Source of the DNA: RGIG3077 sp964490175 | Lineage (GTDB): Bacteria; Bacillota; Clostridia; Oscillospirales; Ruminococcaceae | DNA length: 11,196 nucleotides | Assembly (NCBI GenBank): GCA_964490175.1 | Contig: CAZBAI010000039.1 | Location: forward strand, 1-11,196 | Reading direction: 5' to 3' | In this document: one piece after another, positions 1-7,792 of the stretch | Layout of the letters: each line of letters opens with the position of its first letter | Position numbering within the stretch: the first letter of the stretch is position 1 | Program-made: the position numbers and the translations under genes | Notes under the pieces: model-generated | Seen by the model: only the letters and a program-made list of their open reading frames with translations | What the model was told of the DNA's origin: nothing | The model's database searches: none

Positions 1-1
1 C

Positions 2-955
2 GGCCACGCTGACTTCATCAAGAACATGATTACAGGTGCTGCTCAGATGGACGGCGCTATCCTCGTAGTTGCTTCTTCCGACGGTCCTATGGCTCAGACA
101 AAGGAGCATATCCTTCTCGCTCGTCAGGTTGGCGTTCCTGCAATCGTTGTATTCATGAACAAGGCTGACCAGGTTGATGACGAAGAGCTTCTCGAGCTTG
201 TTGAAATGGATATCAGAGATACTCTTTCCAAGTATGAATTCCCCGGAGATGACATTCCCGTTATCAAGGGTTCCGCTCTTCAGGCTCTTGAGTGCACAAG
301 CGATGATATCAATGATCCCGCTTACGCTCCTATCGTTGAGCTTATGAACGCAGTTGACGAGTACATTCCTACTCCCGAAAGAAAGTCTGATCTTCCTTTC
401 CTTATGCCTGTTGAGGACGTATTCACAATCACAGGTCGTGGTACTGTTGCTACAGGTAGAGTAGAGCGTGGTACCGTTAAGGTTGGCGATACTGTTGAAA
501 TCGTAGGTCTTAAGGATGAAAATGCTACAACAGTTGTTACCGGCGTTGAAATGTTCCACAAGCTTGTTGATGTTGCCGAAGCAGGCTTCAACATCGGTGC
601 TCTTCTCCGTGGTATCGACAGAAAGTCCATCGAAAGAGGACAGGTACTCTGCAAGCCCGGTTCCATCAAGCCTCACACCAAGTTTAAGGGTCAGGTTTAC
701 GTTTTGAAGAAGGAAGAAGGCGGACGTCATACTCCTTTCTTTAACAACTACAGACCTCAGTTCTACTTCAGAACAACAGACGTTACCGGTGTTGTTACTC
801 TTTGCGACGGTAAAGAAATGTGCATGCCCGGCGATAACGTTGAAATGGACGTTGAGCTCATCACACCTATCGCTATTGAAGAAGGTTTGCGCTTCGCTAT
901 CCGTGAGGGCGGCCGTACAGTAGGTTCCGGTGTTGTTGTAAAGATTAACGAATAA
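2..955 (+). CDS. tuf: Elongation factor Tu, 5'-truncated by the window edge
   Basis: EF-Tu is the GTPase that carries aminoacyl-tRNA to the ribosomal A site in the cytoplasm. The reading frame is open from base 2 and begins at GHADFIKNM, the end of the G3/switch II region (DCPGHAD in the family). About 82 N-terminal residues, including the P-loop, therefore lie outside the window. Visible landmarks are the G4 motif NKAD (NKCD in many homologues), the G5-like GSAL, the domain 2 segment GRGTVATGRVERG, and the domain 3 stretches KPGSIKPHTKF, NNYRPQFYFRTTDVTG and the C-terminal GGRTVGSGVV. The 317 visible residues plus about 82 missing match the usual length near 400. Codon choice is strongly biased (AAG for Lys, GTT, CTT, CGT), unlike the AAA-rich genes downstream, as expected for a very highly expressed gene. 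A terminator follows 20 bases after the stop. Confidence 0.98.
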   Translation, partial: GHADFIKNMITGAAQMDGAILVVASSDGPMAQTKEHILLARQVGVPAIVVFMNKADQVDDEELLELVEMDIRDTLSKYEFPGDDIPVIKGSALQALECTSDDINDPAYAPIVELMNAVDEYIPTPERKSDLPFLMPVEDVFTITGRGTVATGRVERGTVKVGDTVEIVGLKDENATTVVTGVEMFHKLVDVAEAGFNIGALLRGIDRKSIERGQVLCKPGSIKPHTKFKGQVYVLKKEEGGRHTPFFNNYRPQFYFRTTDVTGVVTLCDGKEMCMPGDNVEMDVELITPIAIEEGLRFAIREGGRTVGSGVVVKINE

Positions 956-975
956 TCACCCTTTTTGTAATTAAG

Positions 976-1012
976 AATGCTGCGTTAGCTTGTTGCTGCG
1001 CAGCATTTTTTT
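976..1012 (+). terminator. Intrinsic terminator of tuf
   Basis: A perfect 9-bp stem (AATGCTGCG at 976-984, CGCAGCATT at 999-1007) closes a 14-base loop and runs straight into a seven-T tract (1006-1012). It lies 20 bases after the tuf stop codon and before the next promoter, so it separates tuf from the downstream operon. Confidence 0.92.
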
Positions 1013-1021
1013 AAATATTAC

Positions 1022-1049
1022 TTGACTTTTTCGGCACATATGATAAAAT
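1022..1049 (+). promoter_or_regulatory. Sigma-A-type promoter for the seven-gene run
   Basis: TTGACT (1022-1027) and TAAAAT (1044-1049) are separated by 16 bases, and transcription would begin near 1056. It sits just after the tuf terminator and 36 bases before the ATG of the first operon gene. No equally good promoter was seen again before 7715. Confidence 0.75.
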
Positions 1050-1085
1050 AATATTAAAGTAATTTGATTGGCGAAAGGTGATTTT

Positions 1086-1490
1086 ATGGCAAAAGCAGAT
1101 TTTGACTACATCTGGACAGATAAAAAGCGCACGGTTTTCGGCTTGCCGATTTCATTTACCCGTTATTATATTACAGAAACAAAATTTATCACACGAATCG
1201 GTTTTTTGAATATTGAAGAAGACGAAATTGACCTTTATCGTGTGACCGACAAAAAGCTTCGCTTGGGATTTTGGGAAAGAATATTTAAATGCGGCACGAT
1301 AACCCTCAACTCTAAGGATACCGATACCCCCATAAAGATAATCGACAGCGTTAAAGAGCCAAGACGTGTTATGGATTTGATTGACAAGCAGGTCAACGCT
1401 CAGCGTGATAAATATAATATACGCGGCAGGGATATGATGGGTCTGCACGTTGAAGGTGTTGATTGCGACTGCGATTGTGATTCCGAATAA
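1086..1490 (+). CDS. Small PH-like domain protein (bacterial PH/YdbS-type), first gene of the operon
   Basis: This is a 134-residue soluble protein with no signal peptide or membrane segment. ATG 1086 is chosen because AAAGGTG (1074-1080) lies 5 bases upstream; a TTG at 1068 would overlap that site. Residues about 25-100 show the strand pattern of bacterial PH-like domains: RYYITETKFITRIGFLN, then EIDLYRVTDKKLRLGFWERIFKCGTITL, then PIKIIDSVKEPRRVMDLI, which reads as the final strand and capping helix. In family members the central segment gives the 'DI..v.....lq..lg.Gti.v' pattern. Such domains often bind lipids or peptides, but no ligand can be inferred here. The C-terminus is unusual: after a charged linker it ends in VDCDCDCDSE, an alternating Asp-Cys tail that could bind metal or be redox-active. 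The next gene starts 7 bases after the stop. Confidence 0.8.
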   Translation: MAKADFDYIWTDKKRTVFGLPISFTRYYITETKFITRIGFLNIEEDEIDLYRVTDKKLRLGFWERIFKCGTITLNSKDTDTPIKIIDSVKEPRRVMDLIDKQVNAQRDKYNIRGRDMMGLHVEGVDCDCDCDSE

Positions 1491-1497
1491 TCGTATT

Positions 1498-2043
1498 ATG
1501 CAAAAACGTTTGAAATGCGCTTTGGCGATTTTGCTTATATCGGCAGCTTTCTTTCAGTCGTGCTCAAAACAGCTCGATGATAAATCCGAAGTTGTGGCAT
1601 ATGTTAATAAAAATATTGACGGGCTACGTAGCTTTTGCCGAAGCGTTGAAGATACATCACCGTATTTTGAAAGCATAACCCACACAAACAATCACCCGAT
1701 TTCGGAGAGCGACGCCGCCGAAATTGTTGACGGTATGTATGCCGTCGGCAGGATAAACGATTCGCTCTTTTACGAAGAAGTGAGCTATGATTTTATCGAA
1801 AAGCCGCTTTCCGAAGGCATTATCGATACGGTTACAATGTATGTCGATTATACTTTGTCATACGGATTTGCCTGCAATGACGATATCGGGTTTTATTATA
1901 CTCAAACGGATAAGCCGCTGTTTTGCGGTAAAGAATATGACTTTGAAAAGTCGGATAACGGCTATGAATATGCCCTTGCAAACGGCAAGGTTTATTATAC
2001 TGAAAGAATATGCGAAAATTGGTTTTTTTACCAAATGCAGTAG
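1498..2043 (+). CDS. Putative lipoprotein of unknown function
   Basis: This 181-residue protein is not from a family I recognise. ATG 1498 puts a classical export signal at the N-terminus: MQKRLK, a hydrophobic core (CALAILLISAAFF), then SC at residues 21-22. The lipobox (FQSC) is weak because Gln at -2 and Phe at -3 are atypical, so a non-lipidated secreted form is possible. The mature part is acidic, has scattered Cys (C49, about C142, C158 and C173) and many Tyr. No strong Shine-Dalgarno is visible, but the start is only 7 bases after the preceding stop, which suggests translational coupling. In-frame TTG and GTG codons further upstream would overlap the preceding gene and lack a ribosome binding site. 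The protein probably sits on the outer face of the membrane. Confidence 0.7.
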   Translation: MQKRLKCALAILLISAAFFQSCSKQLDDKSEVVAYVNKNIDGLRSFCRSVEDTSPYFESITHTNNHPISESDAAEIVDGMYAVGRINDSLFYEEVSYDFIEKPLSEGIIDTVTMYVDYTLSYGFACNDDIGFYYTQTDKPLFCGKEYDFEKSDNGYEYALANGKVYYTERICENWFFYQMQ

Positions 2044-2065
2044 CATTCGCTTTGAGGTAAGTTGA

Positions 2066-3142
2066 ATGTGTTTTTCTTTGCAAAATCTTGATAAAAAAGA
2101 TTGCATGATATCAATAAAAAATGAGCACCGTCCTATTTTTGTTTACGGAATGGGTAACGGTGCTTTGAAGATTATGCATTTTTTTGATGAATACGGCATA
2201 AATATCAGCGGATTTTTTGCAAGCGATGAATTTGCAAGGGGACATTCGTTTTGCGGATTTCCCGTAAGGCGGCTGTGCGAAATCGAAGATGAATATGATG
2301 ATTTTGTCATTGTGCTTGCTTTTGCCGCCGGATACCCTGCGCTGATATCGAAAATCAGGGCACTTTCCGAAAAATATACCCTTTATGCACCCGATGTGCC
2401 GCTGTTTTTTGATGGAAAAATGCGCCTCTTTAATTTTGAATATGTAAAAGAAAATTTTGATAAGCTCAAAAAAGTATATGATATGCTTTTTGACGAAAAA
2501 AGCAAGCGCATTTTTATTGACGTTATAAATTTCAAAATTACGGGCAATACGGATTATTTATTTAAAACAAAGTGTGATTTTGACGAAACATTTGATATTC
2601 TGGAGTTGTCGGAAAACGAAATTTTTGTTGATTGCGGTGCGTATAAGGGCGATACGGTAAGCGAATTTTTGGATAAAACAAACGGTAAATATTCATATAT
2701 ATATGCGATAGAGCCTGATGTTAAAAACTTTAAAAAGCTGAAAGAAAAATGCGCAGGGCTTGATAACATCGAGCCAATCAATGCGGCTGTTTGGTCGGGC
2801 GATTCAACTGTTTGCTTTGATTCAAAATTCGGCAGGCAGTCGGCAATATGCGACGGCGGCGCAAAAACTTTTGCACGAAGCGTTGACAGCATTTTAAGCA
2901 GCAAAGATGTGACATATATAAAATATGATGTTGAGGGTGCGGAAATGCAGGGCATTTCGGGCGCTGCCGAGTCAATAAGGCGGTGTGCGCCGAAGCTTGT
3001 CGTTTCGCTGTATCATCGCAATGAAGATATTTTTGCGTTGCCGCTGTATATAAACAGTCTTAACGAGAATTATAAATTTTATTTAAGACGCAAGCCCTAT
3101 ATTCCTGCGTGGGATACCGTTTTGATATGTACAAACAAATGA
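2066..3142 (+). CDS. FkbM-family SAM-dependent methyltransferase with N-terminal Rossmann-like domain
   Basis: This 358-residue protein starts at ATG 2066, 7 bases after a good GAGGT site (2054-2058). The C-terminal half (about 170-355) is an FkbM-type methyltransferase. Its motif I is FVDCGAYKGDTV (D189, G191, G195), the second strand ends in AIEPD (E216-D218), and the FkbM signature is KYDVEGAE (D288-E293), followed by LVVSLYHR. Family members O-methylate sugars and small molecules using S-adenosylmethionine. The N-terminal part (about 23-120) begins IFVYGMGNGALKIMHFF, a glycine-rich beta-alpha-beta start like the nucleotide-sugar-binding domains that often precede FkbM modules in glycan genes. 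The substrate is unknown, and no glycosyltransferase or capsule gene lies nearby to suggest one. The stop is followed within 7 bases by ppk1. No membrane segment is visible. Confidence 0.9.
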   Translation: MCFSLQNLDKKDCMISIKNEHRPIFVYGMGNGALKIMHFFDEYGINISGFFASDEFARGHSFCGFPVRRLCEIEDEYDDFVIVLAFAAGYPALISKIRALSEKYTLYAPDVPLFFDGKMRLFNFEYVKENFDKLKKVYDMLFDEKSKRIFIDVINFKITGNTDYLFKTKCDFDETFDILELSENEIFVDCGAYKGDTVSEFLDKTNGKYSYIYAIEPDVKNFKKLKEKCAGLDNIEPINAAVWSGDSTVCFDSKFGRQSAICDGGAKTFARSVDSILSSKDVTYIKYDVEGAEMQGISGAAESIRRCAPKLVVSLYHRNEDIFALPLYINSLNENYKFYLRRKPYIPAWDTVLICTNK

Positions 3143-3149
3143 GGAAATG

Positions 3150-5309
3150 ATGAATATGTCTATTGACTGTTTTGATAACAGGGAGCTTTCATGGCTTAAA
3201 TTTAACGAAAGAGTGCTCGGCGAGGCTAAGGACAGTTATGTGCCTTTGCTTGAAAGACTGGGCTTTTCCGCAATTTTTCAAAGCAATCTCGATGAGTTTT
3301 TTATGGTAAGGGTCGGTTCACTTTACGATAAACTCTTTGTGGGCGAAAACTCATGCGAAAACAAAATGGGAATGACCGTTTCACAGCAGCTTAATGCGAT
3401 ATTTCAGCGCTGTTCACAGCTTGAAATTGCACGCTGCAAGGCGTTTGACGATATTATGCGCCAGCTTGCGGACCACGGTGTTTGCCATGAAAACGCACAA
3501 GAGCTTGATAATGATGACTGCGAATATTTGCGCTCTGTATATGAAAACGATGTGCGATATCTCATTTCGCCGCTTATTATCGACAAGCGTTATCCGTTTC
3601 CTTTTTTGAAGAATAACGAGATATACGCCGCATTTCAGCTTGAAGCGAAATCGGGCGTAAAAATAGGGCTTGTGCCCGTGGCTGATGTTAAGAATCGATT
3701 GATTTTTTTGCCATCAAAAGGTGAGATGAAGTATCGGTATGTTCTTTCCGAAGAAGTGATTTTAAAATTTGCCGGCAGTATTTTTGAAAACTATCGCATT
3801 TTAGGCTCGGCGTTGATACGAATTACACGAAATGCCGATATAAACGCAGATGAAGCTTTGTCGGACCGAAGTGCGGATTACCGTGAAGTTATGGAAAAAC
3901 TGCTGAAAAAGCGCCGCAAGCTTTGCGCTGTGCGTATGCAGATAAGAGGAAACTTGTCGGACAATGCGGTTGAATATCTTGCTTCAAAGCTTGAATTGAA
4001 GAAAAAGCAGATTTTCAAGGTCAATATGCCGCTTGATTTATCTTATGTATATTCTCTTTCCGATCGTATTGACGACCCTGCGCTGTCATACCCCAAGCTT
4101 GTTCCGCAAAATCCCGAAATGCTTGATGTTCAAAGCCCGATTATGCCGCAAATCGAACAACACGACGTTTTGCTTCGTTATCCTTTTGAAAGCATAAAAC
4201 CCTTTGTAAAGCTGCTTTTCGAGGCTTCTGACGATAAGGACGTTGTTTCGGTAAAAATGACGCTTTATCGCCTTGCGAAAAACAGTTCGATCGTTCAGGC
4301 GCTTGCACGCCTTGCCGAAAACGGAAAAAACGTTCTTGTGCTGATAGAATTGCGTGCGAGATTTGACGAGGAAAACAATATCGACGTTTCACGAAAATTG
4401 CAGGAAGCGGGCTGCACCGTGATATTCGGTCCGAAAGATTTTAAGGTTCACTCAAAGCTTATGCTTATTACCAAACGCACCGAAAGCGGAACGAAGTATA
4501 TCACCCAAATCGGAACGGGAAATTATAATGAAAAAACCGCCGCAATATATACAGACTTGTCATACATCACCGCAAAGCCCGAAATCGCTCATGAAGCGCA
4601 AAAGGTTTTCGATGCGCTTGCAACACAGGCATTGCCCGAAAGAAGCGAGCTTTTGCTCGTTGCACCGTTTGGAATGCAAAACCGCATAATCGAGCTTATT
4701 GACGGGCAAATTGAAAACGCAAGGCAAGGCAAAGCGGCGTATATCGGAGTGAAAATAAATTCGCTGACCGATAAAACCGTTATCGAAAGGCTTATACTTG
4801 CTTCAAAGCTGGGTGTGAAAATCGATATGTGCGTGAGAGGTATATGCTGTTTGATACCCGGCGTTGCTTCTCAAACCGAAAATATCCGCATAATCAGCAT
4901 TGTCGGCAGATTTTTAGAGCACAGCCGTATATATATTTTCGGAACCGAGGGTGAACGCAAGGTGTATATCAGCTCTGCCGATTTTATGACAAGAAATACG
5001 CTGAGGCGTGTTGAAATTGCCGCCCCGATTTTAGATCCGCATATTGAGAAAACGGTTGTAGATATGTTTGAAACTTTGTTTAAAGATAATGTAAAAGCTC
5101 GTGAGCTTGGGGCGGACAGGCTTTACCGAAAGCGTGTTGCCGAGGGCATTCCTTTGGATTCGCAAATATATTTTTACACAAAAGCATATGAAAAGGCAAA
5201 TGCTGCGGCAAAAATCAAAAGCGCCGATACGGCGTGCAAGGCAAAATTTAAAGGAATTGCAAGACTTAAAAAATATATAAAAGCTAAGAAAAAACAAAGA
5301 AAGGAATAA
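3150..5309 (+). CDS. ppk1: Polyphosphate kinase 1
   Basis: PPK1 reversibly transfers the gamma phosphate of ATP to long inorganic polyphosphate chains, commonly at the inner membrane face. The full domain order is present in 719 residues, the normal length: N domain (NRELSWLKFNERVL, then FQSNLDEFFMVRVGSL), head domain, and the two phospholipase-D-like C domains. The autophosphorylated histidine is H434 in FKVHSKL and the second catalytic histidine is H591 in LEHSRIY. The conserved arginines are R374 in MTLYRLAKNS and R404 in RARFDEENNID. With the ATG at 3147 the histidines become 435 and 592, as in E. coli. Three in-frame ATGs (3147, 3150, 3156) follow GAGG (3141-3144); 3150 has the best spacing at 5 bases. 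The C-terminal tail after about 675 is Lys/Ala-rich and very basic. Only one base separates its stop from the next ATG. Confidence 0.97.
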   Translation: MNMSIDCFDNRELSWLKFNERVLGEAKDSYVPLLERLGFSAIFQSNLDEFFMVRVGSLYDKLFVGENSCENKMGMTVSQQLNAIFQRCSQLEIARCKAFDDIMRQLADHGVCHENAQELDNDDCEYLRSVYENDVRYLISPLIIDKRYPFPFLKNNEIYAAFQLEAKSGVKIGLVPVADVKNRLIFLPSKGEMKYRYVLSEEVILKFAGSIFENYRILGSALIRITRNADINADEALSDRSADYREVMEKLLKKRRKLCAVRMQIRGNLSDNAVEYLASKLELKKKQIFKVNMPLDLSYVYSLSDRIDDPALSYPKLVPQNPEMLDVQSPIMPQIEQHDVLLRYPFESIKPFVKLLFEASDDKDVVSVKMTLYRLAKNSSIVQALARLAENGKNVLVLIELRARFDEENNIDVSRKLQEAGCTVIFGPKDFKVHSKLMLITKRTESGTKYITQIGTGNYNEKTAAIYTDLSYITAKPEIAHEAQKVFDALATQALPERSELLLVAPFGMQNRIIELIDGQIENARQGKAAYIGVKINSLTDKTVIERLILASKLGVKIDMCVRGICCLIPGVASQTENIRIISIVGRFLEHSRIYIFGTEGERKVYISSADFMTRNTLRRVEIAAPILDPHIEKTVVDMFETLFKDNVKARELGADRLYRKRVAEGIPLDSQIYFYTKAYEKANAAAKIKSADTACKAKFKGIARLKKYIKAKKKQRKE

Positions 5310-5310
5310 A

Positions 5311-5853
5311 ATGATAATGGAGCAGATTACAGATTTTTCCGAGCAGCTTGTTGTGAGAGAGCTGCAACCGGTTGATATTTTCAAACGTGTGACGATAATT
5401 GCGCTCACTGCGTTTTTGGCACTTGCGCTGTTCTTTTTAGGCGTTGTTTTTATGAGCTGGCTGTTTATTTTCTGGATGCTCGGTGCCGGTGTGATTTATC
5501 TTGGATATAAGATATACACATCAACATATGTCGAATATGAATACATCGTTACGGGCAATGAGCTTGATATCGACAAAATAATCGCCCAAAGAAAAAGAGA
5601 AAGGCTCATTACGGTAAAGCTTTCAAAATTTAAAGCGCTTGCCAAAAGCGAAAATTTTGAGCCGAGCTATTCCGATGCCACTGTTGTTTTGGCATATGGC
5701 GAGGGATGCGAGAGCTGGTGTGCCGAGGTTGAGCATGATTCAATCGGCGAAGTCAGGCTTTGCTTTTCGCCTAATGAAAGGACTTTGCTTACAATAAACC
5801 AATATCTTCCCGCAAGATTAAGGCTTGATATTGAAGAACGTGCAGAAAAATGA
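5311..5853 (+). CDS. Two-helix membrane protein, DUF6106-like
   Basis: This 180-residue protein has a short acidic N-terminus, two adjacent hydrophobic segments (about 27-47 and 48-68) and a soluble C-terminal domain of about 110 residues. The start of that domain, VEYEYIVTGNELDIDKIIAQRKRERL, is the pattern I associate with the Firmicutes family DUF6106. It also resembles the first strands of bacterial PH-like domains ('YrlT...L.i...'), so it may be a second membrane-side PH-like protein in this operon. Function is unknown. ATG 5311 follows AAGGA with about 5 bases of spacing; ATG 5317 is an alternative. The gene starts 1 base after the ppk1 stop and its own stop overlaps the acpS start, so the three genes are translationally coupled. 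Confidence 0.78.
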   Translation: MIMEQITDFSEQLVVRELQPVDIFKRVTIIALTAFLALALFFLGVVFMSWLFIFWMLGAGVIYLGYKIYTSTYVEYEYIVTGNELDIDKIIAQRKRERLITVKLSKFKALAKSENFEPSYSDATVVLAYGEGCESWCAEVEHDSIGEVRLCFSPNERTLLTINQYLPARLRLDIEERAEK

Positions 5854-6200
5854 ACATAGGTATAGATATTATTGAGGTTGACAGAGTTGAAAAAAGCGCT
5901 AAAAGCGAGGCTTTTTTGAAAAAATGCTTCAGTGCCGACGAGCTTGCGCTGTTTGAGAGCAAGGGATATCGAAGCGACACGATTGCAGGTCGCTTTTGCG
6001 TAAAAGAAGCCTTTTCAAAGGCGCTCGGAACCGGCGTGCGCAATTTTGAACTTTCGGATATTACCACGCTTAACGATGAAATGGGCGCACCGTATTTGGT
6101 TTTGAGCGGCAACGCCAAAAAAGCGTTGGGCAACCGTCAGGCAAGCGTCAGCATCAGCCACACCAAAAACTATGCCACGGCAGTTGTGCTGATATATTGA
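5850..6200 (+). CDS. acpS: Holo-[acyl-carrier-protein] synthase
   Basis: AcpS moves the 4'-phosphopantetheine arm of coenzyme A onto the conserved serine of acyl carrier protein, which activates it for fatty acid synthesis in the cytoplasm. The 116 residues match the trimeric AcpS class. The N-terminal signature is MNIGIDIIEVDRVEK, with the magnesium ligand D6. The central signature is RFCVKEAFSKALGTG, with K52 and the second ligand E53. The C-terminal strand is VSISHTKNYATAVVLI. The ATG overlaps the preceding TGA by 4 bases (ATGA), and the Shine-Dalgarno is weak, so translation probably depends on the upstream gene. The next gene, nnr, is a common Firmicutes neighbour of acpS. The enzyme appears intact. 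Confidence 0.96.
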   Translation: MNIGIDIIEVDRVEKSAKSEAFLKKCFSADELALFESKGYRSDTIAGRFCVKEAFSKALGTGVRNFELSDITTLNDEMGAPYLVLSGNAKKALGNRQASVSISHTKNYATAVVLIY

Positions 6201-6215
6201 AAGGCTGTATGTGTT

Positions 6216-7715
6216 ATGCTTGTTACCTTACATCAAATGGCTGTTGCCGAAAAAGAATGCGACAAAACGGCGGTTTCGCTAAATAAGCTAATGGATAATG
6301 CGGCGCTTGCGCTTGCGGACTTTACAGCACGGCACGTTTCGTCCGGCAAGGTGCTGTTTCTTTGCGGAAACGGAAATAACGGCGGCGACGGAATGGTTGC
6401 CGCAAGCATTTTGAAAAATAAAGGCTTTGATGTTTCTGTTTCGCTTTTGTGCGGCAAGCCGAAAACAACGCTTGCAAAAAACGCTTTTGAACGTCTTTGC
6501 GGTGATGATGTCGATATAATAGACAATGCGCAATTGCTGAAATCGGCTGTTGGCGAGTGCTCTGTTTTGGTGGATTGTGTTTTCGGCACGGGCTTTTCAG
6601 GCACGCTTTGCGATGATATTGCGCAAATTTTTTCGTACTATACAAATGCTCTGAAAATTTCCGCAGATATTCCTTCGGGGGCAAACGGTTTAACGGGCAA
6701 TGCCGACAAATGCACATTTAAGGCGGATTTTACGCTGACTTTCGGCAAGGTTAAAACCGGACTTGCAATGTATCCGGCAAGAGAATACTGCGGCGAAATT
6801 GTACTTTGCGATATCGGCATTCCGAAAGAATGTTACCCTTGCGATGAGTCTTTTTTTGAAATTGATAAGCGCTTTGCTTTGCAGGTATTACCATATCGCC
6901 CGAAAAATTCGCACAAGGGCAGTTACGGCAAGCTTTTGTGCATTGTAGGAAGCGAAAATATGGTCGGAGCGGCGGCGCTGTGCATAAATTCGGCTTTGCG
7001 AAGCGGAGTGGGCATTGTAAAAGCGGCAGTGCCGAAAAGCATCGTGCAGTCGCTTTCGGGGTCTGTATATGAACCGCTGTGGCAAATGCTTGAAACCGAC
7101 GAAAACGGTTATATCAGTGCGGAAAATTTGCCGGCATTGCAAAGCGCCTGCGCCGATTGTGACGCTGTTGTAATCGGCTGCGGACTGGGTGTGACAGATG
7201 ACACAAGGCAGCTTGTCAAAGCTTTGGTTTCAAATCTTGAATGTCCGATAATACTTGACGCCGATGGAATAAACTGCATTGCAGACTGCATAGATATATT
7301 ATCAAGAAAGGACAACATTGTTCTTACGCCGCATTTGGGCGAAGCCGCACGCCTTTTGCAAATATCTGTCGGGCAGGTTGAAGATGACCGCATTGATTGC
7401 GCACGCAAAATTTCCGCATACGGCTGTACCGTTGTGCTTAAAAGCGCTTCGGTGATAGTGGCGCACAGCGGCAAATTCGGCATATTAAGCGGCGGAAATT
7501 CGGGCATGAGCAAGGGCGGCAGCGGCGATACCCTTGCCGGAATTATTGCGGCGTTTGCCGCACAGGGAATGAAGCCGTTTGAAGCGGCGGCTTTGGGCGT
7601 TTATATGCATTCTGCGGCAGGCAAGCTTGCAGCGTTGCAGCTTTCGGAATATTCATGCCTGCCGTCCGATATCATTGCAAATTTGCCAAAAGCTTTCAGA
7701 CAGCTTCAAAAATAA
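6216..7715 (+). CDS. nnr: Bifunctional NAD(P)HX epimerase / ADP-dependent NAD(P)HX dehydratase
   Basis: This enzyme repairs hydrated, damaged NADH and NADPH. The N-terminal YjeF_N domain interconverts the R and S hydrates, and the C-terminal ribokinase-like domain dehydrates the S form using ADP. In 499 residues both domains are complete. The epimerase has NKLMDNAALALADF and the phosphate-binding loop GNGNNGGDGM (G51-M60), then DCVFGTGF and DIPSG. The dehydratase starts near residue 228 with HKGSYGKLLCIVGS and continues through ILDADGIN, LTPHLGEAARL and GGSGDTLAGI, with the catalytic D438. The usual GMATGGMGD appears here as GMSKGGSGD, an acceptable variant. ATG 6216 lies 15 bases after acpS; AAAGG (6200-6204) is 11 bases upstream, so the spacing is long. 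A hairpin terminator follows, so this is the last gene of the run. Confidence 0.96.
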   Translation: MLVTLHQMAVAEKECDKTAVSLNKLMDNAALALADFTARHVSSGKVLFLCGNGNNGGDGMVAASILKNKGFDVSVSLLCGKPKTTLAKNAFERLCGDDVDIIDNAQLLKSAVGECSVLVDCVFGTGFSGTLCDDIAQIFSYYTNALKISADIPSGANGLTGNADKCTFKADFTLTFGKVKTGLAMYPAREYCGEIVLCDIGIPKECYPCDESFFEIDKRFALQVLPYRPKNSHKGSYGKLLCIVGSENMVGAAALCINSALRSGVGIVKAAVPKSIVQSLSGSVYEPLWQMLETDENGYISAENLPALQSACADCDAVVIGCGLGVTDDTRQLVKALVSNLECPIILDADGINCIADCIDILSRKDNIVLTPHLGEAARLLQISVGQVEDDRIDCARKISAYGCTVVLKSASVIVAHSGKFGILSGGNSGMSKGGSGDTLAGIIAAFAAQGMKPFEAAALGVYMHSAAGKLAALQLSEYSCLPSDIIANLPKAFRQLQK

Positions 7716-7726
7716 AGGAATGTAAA

Positions 7727-7771
7727 AAATACTCTAAACGTTCTTGCGTATAGAGTATTTTTATTTTATTC
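7727..7771 (+). terminator. Intrinsic terminator after nnr
   Basis: AAATACTCTA (7727-7736) pairs with TAGAGTATTT (7751-7760). The pairing can extend inward across one A-A mismatch with ACG/CGT, leaving a TTCTTG loop. A T-rich run (7758-7770) follows. The stem is AT-rich, so some read-through into the lipoprotein gene 22 bases further on is plausible. Confidence 0.8.
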
Positions 7772-7792
7772 TTTATTGGGAGATGTCAGCTT

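Noticed and set aside
322..669. Minus-strand ORF inside tuf
   Set aside because: Antisense shadow of a highly conserved gene with strong codon bias.
2018..2036. TTGG/CCAA hairpin around a T run at the end of the second operon gene
   Set aside because: The stem is only 4-5 bp with the T run inside the loop, so it does not fit a terminator.
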